Source of the DNA: Leptospira sp. WS60.C2
GTDB taxonomy: Bacteria; Spirochaetota; Leptospiria; Leptospirales; Leptospiraceae
Length of the DNA stretch: 64,000 nucleotides
Direction: 5' to 3'
Assembly (NCBI RefSeq): GCF_040833955.1
Contig: NZ_CP162133.1
Span: 372,001-436,000 of the forward strand
The notes beneath the pieces were generated by a model. The model saw nothing but the letters and a program-made list of their open reading frames with translations. It was not told the origin of the DNA and ran no database searches. Positions within the stretch are counted from its first letter, which is position 1. Every line of letters begins with the position of its first letter. The translations under genes were made by a program, and so were the position numbers. This document shows positions 9,343 to 18,515 of the stretch, in pieces.

Positions 9343-10292
9343 AGTAAATTCCGTTTTAAATTTTGATGTAAATTTGATTCAGTCTGGATGCTTTTAGATT
9401 CAATTGGTTCAGATATCTTAGTTTTTGTTTCAACGTTGATTTCTTTGATTGTCCATCCTTCATAACTTTTTAAAAAAAATAAATGTACGATTTCATCTCC
9501 TAGTTTGCATTTAAGGTATTTACCAAAAATCATTTCGTTTTTGTTCTTTAAATCGACAGACTCAAGGATATCTTTGCTTTCCAAGTTTGTAATCGCAAAT
9601 GGATGGTGCATGATACGATGAGATATTTGATTTTTCGAATTTAAAAAATGAATTGGATTTCCAATGATTTTGAATTCTTTGTTCTCACCCTCTTTCAATA
9701 TAAAGTTTTGATCTAAAATACTGACTATTCTATATAAATTTTTACTTTGTAAACTTTTGAAGATAAGTTCAATATCTAAACTGTCTTCAACAGATGCACT
9801 GCCATTATAAGATAATTTGATGCTTGATACTTTTTGATTTAAGATCTCAATACTAAAATTTCTTGAAGTATTATAGGAATAGTATTGGATTTCTTTTAAT
9901 TCTTGTTTTGTTTCTTCATCAAAAGCATTCCGAATTTCATCGGGATTTCCAAATGTAGAAATTACTTTTTCTGCATTGTCTCCTAAATTGATCTCACCAA
10001 GTCCAAAGTATTTTGGATTTTTGATTCCCTGGATTTGAATGGCCCAAACTAAATCAGGTCTTTGGTTCTCTGATTCAACAACCAAAATATGTTCATCCAA
10101 TTTATAGGCATCATAACTATATCCGTCTTCGAAAATGTGTGATTTAAATGGTTTCCCATACATTTCGGAAACAAGACTTCTTTTTTGACCGAGTTTGATT
10201 CCATACATCATAAAGAGTTTGGATTCTCCAAAAATAGAAAAGGGAAGTGCTAAAGACGCGATAGTAAAAAGGAAAAAGAATTTTTCTTTCAT
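9339..10292 (-). CDS. Secreted hypothetical protein coupled to the DUF4256 gene
   Basis: 317 residues with a signal peptide (MKEKFFFLFTIASLALPFSIFG, cleavage expected near residue 22). The mature part carries two weak repeats of the pattern IKLGQ...V.EMYGKP and INLGDNAEKVISTFGNPDEI, as in BamE/SmpA-like or stalk-type 'G..P..V...fG.P' domains, followed by a mixed alpha/beta tail. Probably periplasmic. No named family recognised. First gene of a two-gene operon with the DUF4256 gene. Confidence 0.65.
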   Translation of the reverse strand: MKEKFFFLFTIASLALPFSIFGESKLFMMYGIKLGQKRSLVSEMYGKPFKSHIFEDGYSYDAYKLDEHILVVESENQRPDLVWAIQIQGIKNPKYFGLGEINLGDNAEKVISTFGNPDEIRNAFDEETKQELKEIQYYSYNTSRNFSIEILNQKVSSIKLSYNGSASVEDSLDIELIFKSLQSKNLYRIVSILDQNFILKEGENKEFKIIGNPIHFLNSKNQISHRIMHHPFAITNLESKDILESVDLKNKNEMIFGKYLKCKLGDEIVHLFFLKSYEGWTIKEINVETKTKISEPIESKSIQTESNLHQNLKRNLL

Positions 10293-10742
10293 GTTTTTTT
10301 ATTTTAGTGATCCTTAAGATTTTCTTAAAATTATTTCTTTTGATTTTTTGAATGAGAGGGGATATACAGATGCAAAATTCATCTTTGCCCGCTTTTCATA
10401 CTTTGTTTTTTGCTTCCATTCGGCCAAACGTCCTCATCGACTTACGTACAATTAATATGAGTTATCTCTTTTTACCTTTTTATCAAGAATTATTCTGATT
10501 ATGAAAGGACATTTTGTTTTGAAAGTTTATGGGTATTTTTACATTAAACGAGTGTTTGTAGTAAAGATTACTTGAATGAGAAAGACTACAAATAAATTTT
10601 ATTTCAATTAGGTTTCCTTAGTTTAGAAATAGAGAATTCAACACCTTTATCGAACTGAAATTTAATTGACGTATAGTATATTTATTTCTTATTTAACTAG
10701 AAAAATTTTAAATTTACAATAATTATAATAAGGTAGATTCCT
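10293..10742. other. 450-bp AT-rich intergenic region
   Basis: A divergent promoter region between the secreted-protein gene and the DoxX-like gene. It contains one possible small ORF (10370-10498, listed separately) and a TTGACG at about 10667 that could be a -35 element for the downstream gene, but no convincing -10 at standard spacing. A poor ribosome site (AAGGT) precedes 10743. No repeats or structured RNA were seen. Confidence 0.5.
10370..10498 (+). CDS. Possible 42-residue small ORF
   Basis: ATG at 10370 is preceded by a purine-rich site (GAGAGGGG, 8-nt spacing), and the frame runs 42 codons to TGA at 10496. The peptide is hydrophobic-aromatic and not recognised. It could equally be chance in an intergenic gap; only the ribosome site argues for it. 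Confidence 0.2.
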   Translation: MQNSSLPAFHTLFFASIRPNVLIDLRTINMSYLFLPFYQELF

Positions 10743-11114
10743 ATGTTCAAATTCCAAAAAATTGTACGTCTTTTGTTAGGTTTAATCTATTTTATCTTTG
10801 GATTGAATGGTTTTTTTCTCTTCATTCCAGTTCCTCCAATGAGTGAGCAAGCAACTTCTTTAATAATAGCTTTGAAAAATTCAGGATTATTGTATTTTGA
10901 GAAGTCCTTAGAGGTCATTGGTGGACTATTACTTCTTACCAATCAATTTCCAAAGTTAGCCACACTAATATTGGCACCCTTAACCTTGAATATTTTGTTT
11001 TTTCATATGTTTCTTGACCAGGGAATTTTAGTCTTAGCTGTATTGATGTGCTTTATGAACGCATATCTTGGTTGGTTCTATCGGACGGCTTATATGCCAA
11101 TTCTTGAAAGATAA
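10743..11114 (+). CDS. DoxX-like small membrane protein
   Basis: 123 residues with four membrane helices. The DoxX-family features are GLIYFIFGLNGF in helix 1, LKNSGLLYFEK.LEVIGGLLLL in helix 2, and a terminal NAYLGWFYR. Members are associated with quinone or thiol chemistry in some bacteria, but no specific role can be given. Monocistronic, with its own upstream region. Confidence 0.7.
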   Translation: MFKFQKIVRLLLGLIYFIFGLNGFFLFIPVPPMSEQATSLIIALKNSGLLYFEKSLEVIGGLLLLTNQFPKLATLILAPLTLNILFFHMFLDQGILVLAVLMCFMNAYLGWFYRTAYMPILER

Positions 11115-11164
11115 AATTCGAAAATGGCATTGCTTACATTTTATTCAATTTAATAGAAAGATCT

Positions 11165-11219
11165 GCGCCCCGGATCGACTGAGCGCCCTCGTCGAAGGAG
11201 AGCCGGAAATGTGCGCCCC
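11165..11219 (+). repeat. Type A dispersed repeat, copy A1 (short form)
   Basis: A 55-bp element beginning GCGCCCCGGATCGAC and ending GCCGGAAATGTGCGCCCC, with an inner GC-rich stem (GCGCCCTC/GAAGGAGAGC region). It is far more GC-rich than its surroundings. Nearly identical to A5 at 48552; the same outer sequences frame A2-A4. It lies just behind the stop of the beta-propeller lipoprotein gene. Confidence 0.75.
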
Positions 11220-11232
11220 AAAAGGAATTTGC

Positions 11233-12360
11233 TTATGGTGAAGAAGCGCCAGATGTTGCGCCATAGGATAGGGCGACAAAAATTCCATCTCCATACGTGA
11301 CAGCATACCATGGTGCCGTGTTGGGTAAACTTCGCTGTGTCCAGGTAATCGCATCGGGAGAGGTGGCAACAATCGATGTGTTATTCGCGACTGCGACGAA
11401 AAAACCATTTCCGAAAGCGACGGAATACCAAGTGGTTGATACTGGCATTGTCCTTTGTGTCCATGTGATACCATCTGTGGTTGTCAGCGATACACTGCTG
11501 TTATGTGCAACTACGACAAACTGTCCATTCCCAAAGGTGATAGACTGCCAGTCTAAAGCGCTCGGTAATGTTCTTTGTGTCCAAGTGATCCCATCGGGAG
11601 AGGTGGCAGCAATAGTGTCACCATATGTAATGGCAACAAAGACACCATTTCCATAACTGATTGACCACCAGGTCGCAGAAACGGGCAAAGTTCTCAATGT
11701 CCAATTGATTCCATCTGGAGATGTCGCTGCTCTATTGCTTGCAATATCAATAGCGACAAAGGTTCCGTTTCCAAAGGTAACGGATTGCCAACCAGAAGTG
11801 GGAGCAGGTAACGTACGTTGTGTCCAATTAATTCCATCGGTTGAAGTTGCTGCGATTGTACTATTGCTACTTGCCACGGCGACAAAGATTCCATTTCCAA
11901 ACGTTACCGAAATCCACCAAGCGCCAGTGGGCATTGTTCTCTGTGTCCAAGTGATTCCATCAGTTGACGTGAGTGCCATCGTGCTACCAACCCCTTCCGC
12001 AACGGCAACAAACACGCCATTGCCATAAGCCAAAGAAGCCCAGTTACCTGTTGGGATGAATCTAGCTGTCCAAACACTGCCATCAGAGGCTTTGCGAAAA
12101 TTGATCAAACTAGAAAAATTGGTGCCACAGTGAGGAGAAGAATCCTGCATAAAAAATTTTAAAAGTAATGCAGACGTGTATGCATCTCCGTTTAGATCAC
12201 AAAGACTATCCATTCCATTGTTTTTGCAGGAAGAGAGGAAAGATGCCAACGAGATGACTAAGAGGAATACAAATAACTGATGTCTAATCCATTCTACGGA
12301 ACGACCAAGGTGATTTAGAATATTCAAAAAACATTTTTTTTCCGAATCGCTTTTTAACAT
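11233..12360 (-). CDS. Seven-bladed beta-propeller lipoprotein
   Basis: 375 residues. The N-terminal hydrophobic segment ends in the spirochaete lipobox LSSC (Cys 45), predicting a lipid-anchored surface or periplasmic protein. From about residue 95 there are seven tandem ~42-residue repeats of the form W.S(V/I).(F/Y)GNG.FVAVA......ATS.DGI.WTQRT(L/M)P. The last repeat lacks its final WT.R..P strand, while an isolated SDGSVWTARFIP strand precedes the first, exactly as in propellers closed by a 'velcro' strand. Ligand unknown. The upstream ORF start (36 residues before the hydrophobic core) could be too early; an alternative start was not resolved. Confidence 0.8.
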   Translation of the reverse strand: MLKSDSEKKCFLNILNHLGRSVEWIRHQLFVFLLVISLASFLSSCKNNGMDSLCDLNGDAYTSALLLKFFMQDSSPHCGTNFSSLINFRKASDGSVWTARFIPTGNWASLAYGNGVFVAVAEGVGSTMALTSTDGITWTQRTMPTGAWWISVTFGNGIFVAVASSNSTIAATSTDGINWTQRTLPAPTSGWQSVTFGNGTFVAIDIASNRAATSPDGINWTLRTLPVSATWWSISYGNGVFVAITYGDTIAATSPDGITWTQRTLPSALDWQSITFGNGQFVVVAHNSSVSLTTTDGITWTQRTMPVSTTWYSVAFGNGFFVAVANNTSIVATSPDAITWTQRSLPNTAPWYAVTYGDGIFVALSYGATSGASSP

Positions 12361-12494
12361 TCCGATAGGATATCGGAATATAAGAAAAGGTCAATAAATT
12401 ATTATTGCTGAGATTAGGATTCAATCGGGTCAAGGGTAACCAATGTTTCAACTGTAATCAGTAGTGCCTTGGCGTTTCCTAGATGTAGTAATGA

Positions 12495-12887
12495 TTAACT
12501 TTCACTTTTGATTTCTTTTACGATTTCTTTTGTTAATGGTTTTGAAATGAAATTTGCGACAAACGGATATTTTTCGGCATTTTTTTTATCATTTGGGTCA
12601 ACTGAAGATGATAAAATATAAACCTTTGTATTGGGGAAATGATGAAAATAATTTTTATGAAAGATTTCCAAAAATCCCCATCCATCTAATACAGGCATAT
12701 TCAAGTCTAAAAAAATAATCTCAGGAATGGTGTTAAGATTTCCTTTCGCGATTTCTTCATAAAAGTCAAGTGCTTCTTGGCCATTTAACTTTGTAATGGT
12801 TTCCTCGCCGAATTGCATGAATTTAAACATGATCTTTTGGATCGACAAAGCAGTCGGGTCGTCATCTACACATAGTATATATTTCAT
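12495..12887 (-). CDS. Single-domain response regulator
   Basis: 130 residues, receiver only: acidic triad in CVDDDP, phospho-acceptor in IIFLDLNMP, switch residues SS, and K in ISKPL. It is the variant often called Rcp-like (YILSSSVDPND). Its start overlaps the stop of the giant CheB/CheR kinase by ATGA (12884-12887), so it is the likely phosphate acceptor of that kinase. There is no output domain; it presumably acts by protein contact. Confidence 0.85.
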   Translation of the reverse strand: MKYILCVDDDPTALSIQKIMFKFMQFGEETITKLNGQEALDFYEEIAKGNLNTIPEIIFLDLNMPVLDGWGFLEIFHKNYFHHFPNTKVYILSSSVDPNDKKNAEKYPFVANFISKPLTKEIVKEIKSES

Positions 12888-15800
12888 TTTTTGATTTTGA
12901 CTATGAATGTGGTTCCTACATCCACTTCACTTTCTACTTTGATTGAACCACCTAAAGCTTGTAGTTGAGACTTCACTAAGTACAATCCAAGGCCTTTGCT
13001 ATCTGGTAAATTGTGAAATCTTTGGTAAAGCCCAAAAATTTTATCTTTATGCCTTTTTAGATCAATTCCCAGACCGTTGTCTTCAAACACCAAATAATAG
13101 AACTCGGTTGATTGCATAGATTTGATTTTGACTTTGAGATCGCGATTTGGCGACCTGTATTTGATCGCATTTGTCAATAAATTTAAGAAAATACTTTCTA
13201 GGTAAGATTTGTTAAAAACAACCTGACCTACTTCATCAAATTCTGTTACGATATTGGCACCACTTGCTGTCACGATGTTTTGAATCTGTAAAATCACCGA
13301 TTCAAAAACCTGAGTCAAATTTAAGGTGCTTAGTTCGATAGCTGGACTATCTTTAATGATTAAGATCCTAATTAAATCATCGATGGTTTGATTCAGGGTT
13401 TCTGTGGATATATTAATCCCTTTTAACAATTCTTCCAAAATTGGATCTGTGATTGTTAATTCCTCGATCAAGCTCAATGATGCTTTTAAATTGGAAAGTG
13501 GAGCTCGCAAATTGTGAGAGGTGATGTAGTTAAATTGTTTTAGGTCTTTGTTGTTCTGAGTGAGTTCCGCAATGAGTATTTCTTTTTCATTCTCCTCTAT
13601 TTTTTTCTTTGTAATATCTCTTTCGATGGCAATCCAATGTGTATACCAACCTTTTTCGTTGGCCAATGGGAAGATGGAAAACTCATTCCAAAATTCAGTT
13701 CCATCCTTTTTATAGTTGATCATTTCTACTTGGACTGGTTCCCACCTCAGGAATGCATGTTTCATTTCTTGAATTGCACTTGGACTCGATTTAGGTCCTT
13801 GTAAAATCCTTGGAGTTTTTCCGATGACTTCGCTTGCGGTATAACCTGTCATCTTTGTAAATGCTTGGTTGACGTAGACAATTCTTGGACCAGGTTCTTC
13901 AAGTGGTTCTGCTTCCGTGATGAGAACGCTCTCATTTGAATTGGTGATCACTGACTCTAGTAATTTTAGGCGAACTTCTTCTGATTTTCGTTTTGTAAAA
14001 TCTTCGATTGCACCAACCATACGAATTGCTTTACCTGAATGATCTCGAATGATCAGAGCCCTATCGATTACATCCGCATATGTTCCGTCCGCTTTTTTGA
14101 GTTGGTATTCATTTTCAAAATTGGAGATCTCTGGGTTGATTAGCGCTTCTTGGATGATTGTGATAATTTTGTCCCTCTGGTCTTCGTGTAGAATTCCTTT
14201 CCAAGTATCGAAGGATACATTTATTTCATTTATGTTATACCCGAAGTTTGTTCGATATCCTTCTCCCCAGAACAATTTGTTTTCCAGAATATCCCAGTCC
14301 CAAATGGCTTGGCGTGTTGCTTGTGTTAAAAATTCATAACGTTCTGTACTGATTCGCATGGCTTCGCTTGCCATCTTTCGTTCGTGGATGTCTTGGAAAG
14401 CACCAAAGGCACGTTTGCAGACACCGTTTTCAAAGATGGCTTGGCTTGTTGCACGAACCCAACGTTCCTTACCGGTGTATGTAATAATGATAAATTCCTC
14501 ATCATAAGGTTGACCGTTATTAATTAATTCTGAAAAAAGTCTTTGGATTTTATTTCTATGTTCCCCTTCTTTATAGAATCGAATGGCATCATTTACATTG
14601 GGTTTGTATGTCGGTGGAGCTTCATGAATGGCATGTGTGACTGATGTCCATTGTAATTCTTCTGTTTCCAAGTCATATTCCCAACCACCAACGCGCGCTG
14701 TTTCATTGGTTTGCTCTAGGATTTCCTTAGCTTTCCTCATTTCGATTTCGTAATTGATTGTTTCTGTTACATCTTGAAACGATCCAAACACTTTTCGAAA
14801 CGCTTTTGATTTGATTTCTGGGGCACCAATCGCTCTATACCATTTTTTGTGTCCATTGTCGTTAATATATTTGAGAAGGATCTCGAATGGTTGTTTGTTC
14901 TCGATCATTGCATTAACATGCACTAAAATTCGTTCCTTTTCGTATTCACCAAAAAGACCAGCTATGGATTCGATTGAGTATGTTTCAGTTTCAGATAGGT
15001 GGAAGAGATGATACATCTCTTGTGTCATAGAAAATTGTTGTGTGAAGAGATCGTATTCCCAACCTCCTACATGAGTGGCTTCTTGCGTTTCTAAAAGCAA
15101 CCTTTGGTATTTTTTCTTTTCTGTTACATCTCTGACTGAGGTAACTTTAAAACGTGCGCCGTCTTCCTGAATCAAAAGTTTAGCATTTGCATAAATGTCG
15201 ATGACCTCTTTGTTTTTTCTTTGCACACTCCATTCTTGTGGAAGTTCCTCATCTCCTTCAATGAATCGATCGTGCAGTTTTTGAATGGCTTCTTTGTATT
15301 CTGGAAGAACAACCATCGTAAAGGAGTTTCCAATTAACTCTTGTTTTGTGTAACCATATATGTCACAGTATGCTTGGTTGACGTTGACAAAATTTCCCTT
15401 AGAATCAGTGATACAAACTCCAACATCTACTGCGTTAAAAATGGAAGTAAGGAGTTTTTCTGTTTTTTTGAGTTGATTCTCGTTTTCTTTGCTAATTGTG
15501 ATATCGAGTAACGAGAAGGAAATGACATTTAATATTTTTGATTGGTCAAGGACAGGTGTAAAATTATAAGCAAAGTAAACATCCTGATTTCCCAAGCCAA
15601 CACACTTCATTTCGCCTAGAATAGTTTCACCAACTTTTAGACGATTGAAAATTTGTGATTCATCCACTCCGAAAGTTGGGAATAGAACGTTTTTGAAGTT
15701 TAAACCCAAATAGAGATGTTTATCAAAATGGCTAAGGAATGTGACCCTTGCCTTTTCGTTATAACTTAGAATTCGAAAGTCTTTATCCAATAGGATAAAA

Positions 15801-18022
15801 GATTGTAATGTATTGTTTAAAAGAGCAGCTTGGCTTGACTCTCTTATTTTTAGTTCGGTATCTTTTCTTTCAAGTTCATCATTGGTTGTTTTGAGTTCTG
15901 TGTATGCAATTTGAATTTCTTCATTTGTTGATTGGAGTTCTTCGATACTCGTTTCCAGCTCTTCATTTGTCGATTGGAGTTCTTCGTTTGTACTTTGGAC
16001 TTCTTCATTTAAAGATTGAAGTTCTTCATTGGCGGTTTCCAGTTCTTCAATGTAAATTTGTAAATGTTCTTTTGTAAGATTTAATTCTTTATCTAAGTAA
16101 TCAATCCGTTCCAAAAGATTTTCTTTATTTTCATCAGATTTGCTTACGATGTTATTGTTTTCATTTCGGTAAACTTCGAAGATTACCATAAATAGATCGT
16201 TGTTTTTTTGTGTATAGAGTAATGGTTTTACTCGCATGATGGTTTGGTAGGAATTTCCATCTACTGAAAACTGTAGAATCTTGCTTCGTTGTGACTCTTT
16301 TTCTTTTAATACTTTTGTCATCATAACTCGCAATTCGATTTCTAGCTCTGGTCGAATCATTTTGAGTATATTGACATTCATGATTCCTTTTGGCAGACTT
16401 AGAAATAAATTCACATCTCCATTGATCATCTCAATGGAAAATTGATCTGTAATGATGACATAAGGATAATCAAAGGTATTGTATAAAGTTTCTTTGACCA
16501 TCTCGCTGATGGAAAAATCTTTTCGTATGGATTCTTTAGGCTGTGCTCGAATGACAGTGGGTAAATTTTGTCTTAAGCCTTTAAATTTGATGCTTTTTAC
16601 CGCACCTCCCCGTTTTCTTTGGAAAATTTTATTCTCCGCATCTAGTGTTGTAAATAAGTCTGTAAAATTTCCAATGGTTTCTGATTTTCCCAAAAACAAA
16701 ATTCCATTTGGATTCAGAGCGTAGTGAAACAATGGTATGATTTGTTCTTGTAGTTTTTGATCAAAATAGATCAATAAATTTCTACAGACAACTAAATCGA
16801 GTTTTAAGAAAGGTGAGTTTCTTGTGATATCATGTTTTGTAAATAGAATCATCGAGCGAAGAAGTTTTGAAATTTCAAAGTTCTCTTCGCTTTTGATGAT
16901 GAATGAATTATCTTTAATGTACTTGAAGTTAAAGTTTGCATTGACCGGATAAATTGCTTTTCTAGCAAATGCAATTGCTTTCTCATCAATATCGGTTGCG
17001 AAAATTTGAATATTGTAATGAGAAAGTTTGTCTTTTAGAATATTGGCAATGATACTTGCAATACTATAGGCTTCTTCTCCAGTGGAACATCCAGGTGTCC
17101 AAATTCTAATTGATTCACCTTCTGATTTGTTTTCAATGATGGATTGTATATGATCTTCAATTTTAATGAATGCATCTGCATCACGAAAAAAAGATGTGAC
17201 TCCGATCAGTATCGTTTCAAATAAAGCATCAAATTCATCTGGATTTGAATCTAAATACTCTTTGTATTCCAAAAAGTCTTTGATTTTCAGAGTGACCATT
17301 CGTTTGCGAACTCTTCTAACTATCGTAGATTTTTTGTAGTTAGAAAAATCTGTTCCTTTTTCATTTGCTAATGCAAAAAGAATTTGGTGTAACGAATCGT
17401 TTTCATATTCCGTGGATTGGTTGATTTTGCTTTTGTAATCTGGATGTTGCCAGTGAGAGGAAATGGTATCTCCCATCTCTTGTGGAGAAAGGACATAGTG
17501 AATTTTTTCAGTTTCAATGGCTGACGTAGGCATTCCATCAAATTTGGATGTAATAGGGCTTTGAGCAATGGTCAAACCACCTGCTTCATGGATTGCCATG
17601 ATGCCTGAAGTTCCATCTGTTCCTGTTCCAGAGAGGATGATGCCAACTGCCTTGTTTCCATAACATTTCGCAAGCGATTCAAATAAGATATCAATCGAAG
17701 GTTTTGGGCCTGCTTGGTTTTTCGGTTTCGAAAGTTTGAATTGATTCGAGACAATTTTGATTTCTGTATCGGGTGGTGTGATATAGATAAATCCAGGGAT
17801 CACTTCCTTTTCCTGTTCTGCTTCTACAATGGGAATCGATGTGGAACGACTTAGTAGATGTCCTAACATACTTTTATAGGAAGGGCTTACATGTTGCGCG
17901 ATGATGATGGCATGTGATTGAATGCCATCACTTAAGTGCGCGAGGAAACTCTGAATGGCTTCCAAACCACCTGCGGATGCTCCAACACCAATGACTAAAT
18001 ATGAATCCATGTTTTTCTTCAT
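12884..18022 (-). CDS. CheB-CheR-multi-PAS-histidine kinase fusion
   Basis: 1712 residues. The order is: CheB methylesterase (about 5-190; catalytic S16 in GASAGG, H44, D136 in GTGTDG); CheR methyltransferase (about 205-475; SAM motif TPGCSTGEEAY at 309-319); a long ELQSTNEE-type coiled coil (about 650-730); five to six PAS/PAC modules (about 730-1470); and a C-terminal kinase with H1503 (SHNLRAP), N-box and GLGLYL G-box. The CheB half lacks its usual receiver. No chemoreceptor gene is nearby, so its methyl-ester chemistry may act on an unlinked receptor or not on chemotaxis at all. Coupled to the receiver gene downstream. Confidence 0.88.
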   Translation of the reverse strand: MKKNMDSYLVIGVGASAGGLEAIQSFLAHLSDGIQSHAIIIAQHVSPSYKSMLGHLLSRSTSIPIVEAEQEKEVIPGFIYITPPDTEIKIVSNQFKLSKPKNQAGPKPSIDILFESLAKCYGNKAVGIILSGTGTDGTSGIMAIHEAGGLTIAQSPITSKFDGMPTSAIETEKIHYVLSPQEMGDTISSHWQHPDYKSKINQSTEYENDSLHQILFALANEKGTDFSNYKKSTIVRRVRKRMVTLKIKDFLEYKEYLDSNPDEFDALFETILIGVTSFFRDADAFIKIEDHIQSIIENKSEGESIRIWTPGCSTGEEAYSIASIIANILKDKLSHYNIQIFATDIDEKAIAFARKAIYPVNANFNFKYIKDNSFIIKSEENFEISKLLRSMILFTKHDITRNSPFLKLDLVVCRNLLIYFDQKLQEQIIPLFHYALNPNGILFLGKSETIGNFTDLFTTLDAENKIFQRKRGGAVKSIKFKGLRQNLPTVIRAQPKESIRKDFSISEMVKETLYNTFDYPYVIITDQFSIEMINGDVNLFLSLPKGIMNVNILKMIRPELEIELRVMMTKVLKEKESQRSKILQFSVDGNSYQTIMRVKPLLYTQKNNDLFMVIFEVYRNENNNIVSKSDENKENLLERIDYLDKELNLTKEHLQIYIEELETANEELQSLNEEVQSTNEELQSTNEELETSIEELQSTNEEIQIAYTELKTTNDELERKDTELKIRESSQAALLNNTLQSFILLDKDFRILSYNEKARVTFLSHFDKHLYLGLNFKNVLFPTFGVDESQIFNRLKVGETILGEMKCVGLGNQDVYFAYNFTPVLDQSKILNVISFSLLDITISKENENQLKKTEKLLTSIFNAVDVGVCITDSKGNFVNVNQAYCDIYGYTKQELIGNSFTMVVLPEYKEAIQKLHDRFIEGDEELPQEWSVQRKNKEVIDIYANAKLLIQEDGARFKVTSVRDVTEKKKYQRLLLETQEATHVGGWEYDLFTQQFSMTQEMYHLFHLSETETYSIESIAGLFGEYEKERILVHVNAMIENKQPFEILLKYINDNGHKKWYRAIGAPEIKSKAFRKVFGSFQDVTETINYEIEMRKAKEILEQTNETARVGGWEYDLETEELQWTSVTHAIHEAPPTYKPNVNDAIRFYKEGEHRNKIQRLFSELINNGQPYDEEFIIITYTGKERWVRATSQAIFENGVCKRAFGAFQDIHERKMASEAMRISTERYEFLTQATRQAIWDWDILENKLFWGEGYRTNFGYNINEINVSFDTWKGILHEDQRDKIITIIQEALINPEISNFENEYQLKKADGTYADVIDRALIIRDHSGKAIRMVGAIEDFTKRKSEEVRLKLLESVITNSNESVLITEAEPLEEPGPRIVYVNQAFTKMTGYTASEVIGKTPRILQGPKSSPSAIQEMKHAFLRWEPVQVEMINYKKDGTEFWNEFSIFPLANEKGWYTHWIAIERDITKKKIEENEKEILIAELTQNNKDLKQFNYITSHNLRAPLSNLKASLSLIEELTITDPILEELLKGINISTETLNQTIDDLIRILIIKDSPAIELSTLNLTQVFESVILQIQNIVTASGANIVTEFDEVGQVVFNKSYLESIFLNLLTNAIKYRSPNRDLKVKIKSMQSTEFYYLVFEDNGLGIDLKRHKDKIFGLYQRFHNLPDSKGLGLYLVKSQLQALGGSIKVESEVDVGTTFIVKIKK

Positions 18023-18152
18023 TGGTATAGGACGGAAAATTCCTTATGACTAGGACATTAAGCAAAAAATTTGCAACAGGAATTTCATACCTTCTCGAAA
18101 TTATAAGGTTGATTCTTATCAATTTATTTCATAAGAATAGCCAAATTTTAGC

Positions 18153-18515
18153 TTAGAATGAAAGTAATTGTTTTGCTAAAGAAAGAAGTTCTGTCTCTTT
18201 AAAAGGTTTTTTGGTCAATTTCACATTTTGAATTTGGTTCATCTTTTCGACGGATTCTTTGTCTGTTAACGCACTCATAAAAATAGCGGGTGCATGACTG
18301 AATTCACGTATTTTATGCATTGCCTCGATTCCGTCGACTTCATCCTCCAGCATGATGTCCATAAAAATCAAATCAGGAAGTTCGCTCTTTGCCACAAGAA
18401 TGGCATCTCCTCCTCTTGCACATTTTCCTATGACCTGATATCCATTTTGTTCTAAGAGGATTTTTAGATGCATGGCAACGACGGCATTGTCTTCTACAAT
18501 TAAAATTCGTATCAT
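18153..18515 (-). CDS. Single-domain response regulator
   Basis: 120 residues, receiver only: IVEDNAVV, phospho-acceptor in LIFMDIMLEDEVDG, and KKPF. The DEVDGIEA insertion after the Asp is typical of receivers paired with HisKA_2/HWE kinases. It overlaps the upstream kinase by ATGA (18512-18515), so both are co-translated and should form one pathway. Confidence 0.85.
   Translation of the reverse strand: MIRILIVEDNAVVAMHLKILLEQNGYQVIGKCARGGDAILVAKSELPDLIFMDIMLEDEVDGIEAMHKIREFSHAPAIFMSALTDKESVEKMNQIQNVKLTKKPFKETELLSLAKQLLSF

Noticed and set aside
11297..12028. Plus-strand ORFs opposite the propeller gene
   Set aside because: They are antisense shadows of the repeats; amino-acid composition is Cys/Val-biased without domain character.
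11233..12060. CRISPR array
   Set aside because: Periodic ~125-bp DNA repeats here are codons of the beta-propeller blades, not repeat-spacer units.
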